Below, in pieces: positions 19,824 to 22,453 of a DNA stretch of 22,453 nucleotides (positions are counted from its first letter, which is position 1; each line of letters starts with the position of its first letter). A model generated the notes under the pieces. That model worked only from the letters and a program-made list of their open reading frames with translations, ran no database searches and was not told the origin of the DNA. The translations under genes were made by a program, and so were the position numbers. This stretch comes from a virus, in IMG/VR virus record IMGVR_UViG_3300032241_003249, positions 1-22,453 of that record. One strand, 5' to 3'.

Positions 19824-20077
19824 ACATTATCGAAGCTGTCAGAACAGGAAAGCCCTTCAAAAGAACCGGCTGGCCTGCCACGGAATATCAGACCATAAAT
19901 TGGCATTCCGGATTTAGCGCGGAGGATGTCCTAGCGGAGGATTGGGAGGTGGAAAGTCCGTTAGTAACAATTACCCAAGAGCAGTTTACTGCGGCGTGGG
20001 TTGAAGCGGTAACAATTGGTCTTCCTAATAATGTAAGGGCACGAAACATAATTGCAAAAAGGCTTGGACTTAAATGA
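19820..20077 (+). CDS. DUF2829/Tad2-like small protein
   Basis: This 85-residue protein reads MNIIEAVRTGKPFKRTGWPA, then FSAEDVLAEDWEVESPLVTI. The pattern 'EA...GK...R.GWP ... F...D.LAEDWE' is that of the DUF2829 family, which includes Tad2, a phage protein that sequesters Thoeris signalling nucleotides. The second half (QEQFTAAWVEAVTIGLPNNV) is not part of that core in the examples I recall, and related 'AEDWE' proteins exist without known anti-defence activity. Tad2 is therefore a possibility only. Confidence 0.6.
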   Translation: MNIIEAVRTGKPFKRTGWPATEYQTINWHSGFSAEDVLAEDWEVESPLVTITQEQFTAAWVEAVTIGLPNNVRARNIIAKRLGLK

Positions 20078-20367
20078 TTCACGTCAAGGCTATCCCGGTG
20101 TTCGTTTACGAGACCCTTAAGAAACGGGGGATTCAGAAGCAGGCCTTGGGCCATACCAAGCTTGCCCATCCCACTGTCCTGAAAGGCTGGAAAGAGCTGG
20201 ATAAAGAGTCCTGGCCCACCATTCGCAAAGGGGACGGGGAAGTGCCCGGGGAAATTCTCTACGTAACCGCCCGGGAACTGAAGCAGCTGGACGACTGGGA
20301 GGACAGATACACCCGGCAGATTGTACACACTGAAAAAGGTGCGGCGTGGGCATACATTCACAAATAG
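20074..20367 (+). CDS. Gamma-glutamylcyclotransferase-like (AIG2/GGCT) protein
   Basis: This 97-residue protein has the GGCT fold pattern: VFVYETLKKRGIQKQALGHT at about residue 9, VPGEILYVTARELKQLDDWE in the middle and an AWAYIHK end. The usual start of the family is VFVYGTL; here Glu replaces the glycine. The acidic residue in LDDWED could be the catalytic base. GGCT-like proteins cyclise gamma-glutamyl groups; in phages their substrates are unknown. It is coupled to the preceding gene by ATGA. Confidence 0.75.
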   Translation: MIHVKAIPVFVYETLKKRGIQKQALGHTKLAHPTVLKGWKELDKESWPTIRKGDGEVPGEILYVTARELKQLDDWEDRYTRQIVHTEKGAAWAYIHK

Positions 20368-20377
20368 GAGACGTCAT

Positions 20378-21892
20378 ATGGGCGCGGCACCAAAGCAGAA
20401 GCAGAAGCAGCTTCAGAACCAGGACCGGAACATCCTTCAATTCTTTGATGCGGGAAAAACGCCCCGGCCAGGGCAGGAACTTTCCCTTAAAACGGTACAG
20501 GATACCTGGAACAAGACCGACGTTTTTGTCATAGAAATCCCCACCGCAGGGGGCAAATCCGCTACCGCCCTAACTATAGCCCGCTGGGCGCAGTCCGTGC
20601 ACAAACAAAAAAGCATGGTCCTAGTCCCGAACAATGTCCTCCTGCAGCAGTACCTGGACGGGAACCCGCGCCTTGCCACCATTCGGGGAAAGCAGGACTA
20701 TGAATGCTTGCACGGCAAGACGGAGCATTACACAATGTCCTGTAAGGAGTACTCCCAGAAAATGGGTTACACCTGCAAAGGCGTCTGCCCTTACACAGCA
20801 GCGAACCGAAAGATTCGGGCGGTCCCTTACGGCGTAGTAAACTTCTACACCTACTTAGCGCACCGACTTTACTCGGACGTGGTCATTGTAGATGAAGCGC
20901 ATAACCTACTTGGAATGCTTCGGGATTTTGCCAGCAAGAAACTGTGGAAACATCAGTACCATTACCCTGACTACATTAAATCTTATTCTGATTTATTACG
21001 CTGGGTCCAGGATAAAAGAGAGGAGAGGCAGGAGGAAGGGCAGCCGGTGGACCAGAAGCTAGAAGCTCTACACAAGGACCTTACTTCCGGCGCGCCTAAG
21101 TACCTAGTTGAAAAGGGGACCGACCTTTATTTCGGGGAGGAAAAGCCCCTTCTTAAGTTGCTTCCAATTGACACTTCGGACCAGCCGCCGATTCTTTGGC
21201 CCAGCGCCGTTAAAAAACTGGTTCTTTTGTCCGCCACTATTGGCCCTAAAGATTTGGAGCAACTGGGACTGGACAGACGCCGGGTTACCTGGATAGCAAC
21301 CCCTTCACCTATCCCTCCGGAAAGAAGGCCCATTTACGTAGATTCTCCCGGCTTGAATCTAGCATACGGTGCGCCGGCGCAGGAACTAGAAAAGGTAGCG
21401 GACCGAATTGCGGAAATTGTGAATGCGCACGCGGGGGAAAGAGGCATTCTGCATGTAACTTACGGCCTTATAAATCAGTTAGCGGGAAAGCTGGCTACCC
21501 GGATTCCTGGGGCCCGAATCCTAACGCATACTAAAGAGAATAAAAAAGAGGTGTATAAGCAGTTCCTGGAAGGGAAGCAGGACGCCGTCCTGATGTGCGC
21601 GGGACTTTACGAGGGTATTGATTTACCTGGCGACCTGGGCAGGTTTCAGGTTATAGTAAAGGTGCCCTGGCCTTCCATTGCGGAGCCTGCTTGGAAATAT
21701 CTGGCACAGAAGGACAGGGACAGATACTGCTACGAGACTTTGAAGACGGTGATGCAGGGAGCAGGCAGGGTTTGCAGAACTCCAACGGACTTTGGGGTAA
21801 CCTACCTGATAGACAGGACCTTCCAGAACATACCCACGGAACTAATGCCGCACTGGTTCCGGGAAGCGCTAGCGGCGGGAGAGCAAGGATGA
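20378..21892 (+). CDS. DinG/XPD-type Fe-S superfamily 2 helicase
   Basis: This 504-residue helicase has Walker A PTAGGKS at 55-61, DEAH at 172-175 and motif III LLSATIG. Motif V is YEGIDLPGD and motif VI QGAGRVCRTPTDFG. Between Walker A and DEAH lie four cysteines (110, 122, 133 and 137), the position of the 4Fe-4S domain of XPD/DinG helicases, which move 5' to 3'. The start is the ATG at 20378 with AGGAG about eight bases upstream. It likely serves as the replicative or recombination helicase of the phage. Confidence 0.9.
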   Translation: MGAAPKQKQKQLQNQDRNILQFFDAGKTPRPGQELSLKTVQDTWNKTDVFVIEIPTAGGKSATALTIARWAQSVHKQKSMVLVPNNVLLQQYLDGNPRLATIRGKQDYECLHGKTEHYTMSCKEYSQKMGYTCKGVCPYTAANRKIRAVPYGVVNFYTYLAHRLYSDVVIVDEAHNLLGMLRDFASKKLWKHQYHYPDYIKSYSDLLRWVQDKREERQEEGQPVDQKLEALHKDLTSGAPKYLVEKGTDLYFGEEKPLLKLLPIDTSDQPPILWPSAVKKLVLLSATIGPKDLEQLGLDRRRVTWIATPSPIPPERRPIYVDSPGLNLAYGAPAQELEKVADRIAEIVNAHAGERGILHVTYGLINQLAGKLATRIPGARILTHTKENKKEVYKQFLEGKQDAVLMCAGLYEGIDLPGDLGRFQVIVKVPWPSIAEPAWKYLAQKDRDRYCYETLKTVMQGAGRVCRTPTDFGVTYLIDRTFQNIPTELMPHWFREALAAGEQG

Positions 21893-22356
21893 AAAGTAGA
21901 CCCAAAGTTTGGGACATGCAGAAGCAACTGGCGGTAGGTGCCAAGGGGGAGAAACTGCTTCTGAAGCACTGGCCCCACCCGGTTCAAAGGCACCCCGTTT
22001 TTAAGGGCCCCGATTTCCTGGACATTCAGGACACTGTTATCGAACTTAAAACCGACACCTACGATATGGAAGCTACTCCTAATTTCTTTATTGAACGCTG
22101 GTCCAATGCGGAGACCCGGGCACCTGGCGGCCCGTGGCAAGCTCACTTGAAAGGGGTAGAAGTGTTCATCTACCTTTTTATTCAGAACAAAACCTGGTTC
22201 ATTTTTCGGGACTTACCCGCCTTGCTAAAGCGTTTGGACGAATTAACCGATAAGATGTATGTGCACAACATTCCAAATAAAGGTTGGGTGACTCAGGGAT
22301 ACAGGGTAAAACGGGCAGATTTAAAAGACTTTTACGAAGAGGTGAAACTTGTTTAG
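21889..22356 (+). CDS. PD-(D/E)XK nuclease-like protein
   Basis: This 155-residue protein has Glu21 in AKGEKLLLKH, Asp42 in GPDFLDIQ and Glu52-X-Lys54 in VIELKTDTYD, the full PD-(D/E)XK catalytic set. NFFIERWSN and GVEVFIYLFIQNKTWFIF follow as the remaining strands. It resembles small phage nucleases of the resolvase or repair type. It starts at an ATGA overlap with the helicase gene, suggesting they act together on branched or flapped DNA. A sigma-28-like sequence lies within it at 22226. Confidence 0.75.
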   Translation: MKSRPKVWDMQKQLAVGAKGEKLLLKHWPHPVQRHPVFKGPDFLDIQDTVIELKTDTYDMEATPNFFIERWSNAETRAPGGPWQAHLKGVEVFIYLFIQNKTWFIFRDLPALLKRLDELTDKMYVHNIPNKGWVTQGYRVKRADLKDFYEEVKLV

Positions 22357-22453
22357 ACAAATTAAGTTACTAATTCTTGGTTCCTTGATAGCAGCATGTT
22401 CCACTGTGGCAACTTGCAACTATCTTGTAGATAAGCCGGTGGAGTGTACCAGA
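22349..22453 (+). CDS. Start of a probable lipoprotein, cut by window edge
   Basis: A TTG at 22349, overlapping the previous stop by eight bases and with GAGGTG four bases upstream, opens a frame still open at the window end (35 codons visible). It reads as a basic start (FRQIKLL), a hydrophobic core (LILGSLIAA) and a lipobox LIAAC with Cys at residue 17, so the product should be lipidated. Such small lipoproteins in phages may be o-spanins or exclusion factors. The end is missing, so I cannot choose. Confidence 0.55.
   Translation, partial: MFRQIKLLILGSLIAACSTVATCNYLVDKPVECTR

Overview
This window looks like about half of the genome of a double-stranded DNA tailed phage (or prophage) of a Gram-negative, probably proteobacterial, host. 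The phage assignment rests on a portal protein, a terminase large subunit, a family A DNA polymerase, a GH24 endolysin and tightly packed small genes with ATGA-type overlaps. The Gram-negative assignment rests on a likely lipoprotein signal, exported cell-wall enzymes and promoters resembling the proteobacterial flagellar sigma-28 consensus. I see no integrase, no tRNA and no CRISPR array.

Layout. Positions 1-4616 are a leftward packaging and head block: a wHTH protein, a putative small terminase, a structural-type protein, the large terminase, a tiny membrane protein, a small unknown protein and a portal cut by the window edge. A perfect -35 box in a sigma-70-like promoter precedes it. Positions 4666-5836 are a 1.2-kb gene-free region rich in repeats: 15-bp iterons, several palindromes, a long hairpin, a G-rich tract and Fur-like boxes. 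It separates two divergent transcription units and is the best candidate for an origin or control region.

Everything from 5837 to the right edge reads rightward. Positions 5837-9369 hold accessory genes (RelE-like, DUF932, GP88, GYTHYW family, small unknowns). Positions 9401-11600 hold a nested small-gene cluster, an exported lytic transglycosylase and an exported ClpP-like protease. Positions 11593-16450 form a replication and recombination block: a Cas4-like Fe-S nuclease, a possible DNA-binding protein, DNA polymerase, a RuvC-like resolvase and a small HExxH protein. Positions 16491-19013 carry small unknowns around a lysozyme. Positions 19118-22356 carry a predicted nucleotide pyrophosphohydrolase, a Tad2/DUF2829-like protein, a GGCT-like protein, a DinG/XPD-type helicase and a PD-(D/E)XK nuclease. 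A lipoprotein runs off the right edge.

Two whole-window signals stand out. First, a 27-28 bp element resembling the sigma-28 (FliA) promoter recurs four times, at gene boundaries at 5757, 6342, 12605 and 19001, always facing right. Its spacer also contains a conserved small inverted repeat. This suggests a shared regulon inside the phage, possibly tied to host motility sigma factor. Second, I could not find a single GATC in 22.4 kb, where roughly 88 are expected at even base composition. This implies strong selection against that site. All function calls are from reading sequence by eye; no database search was run.
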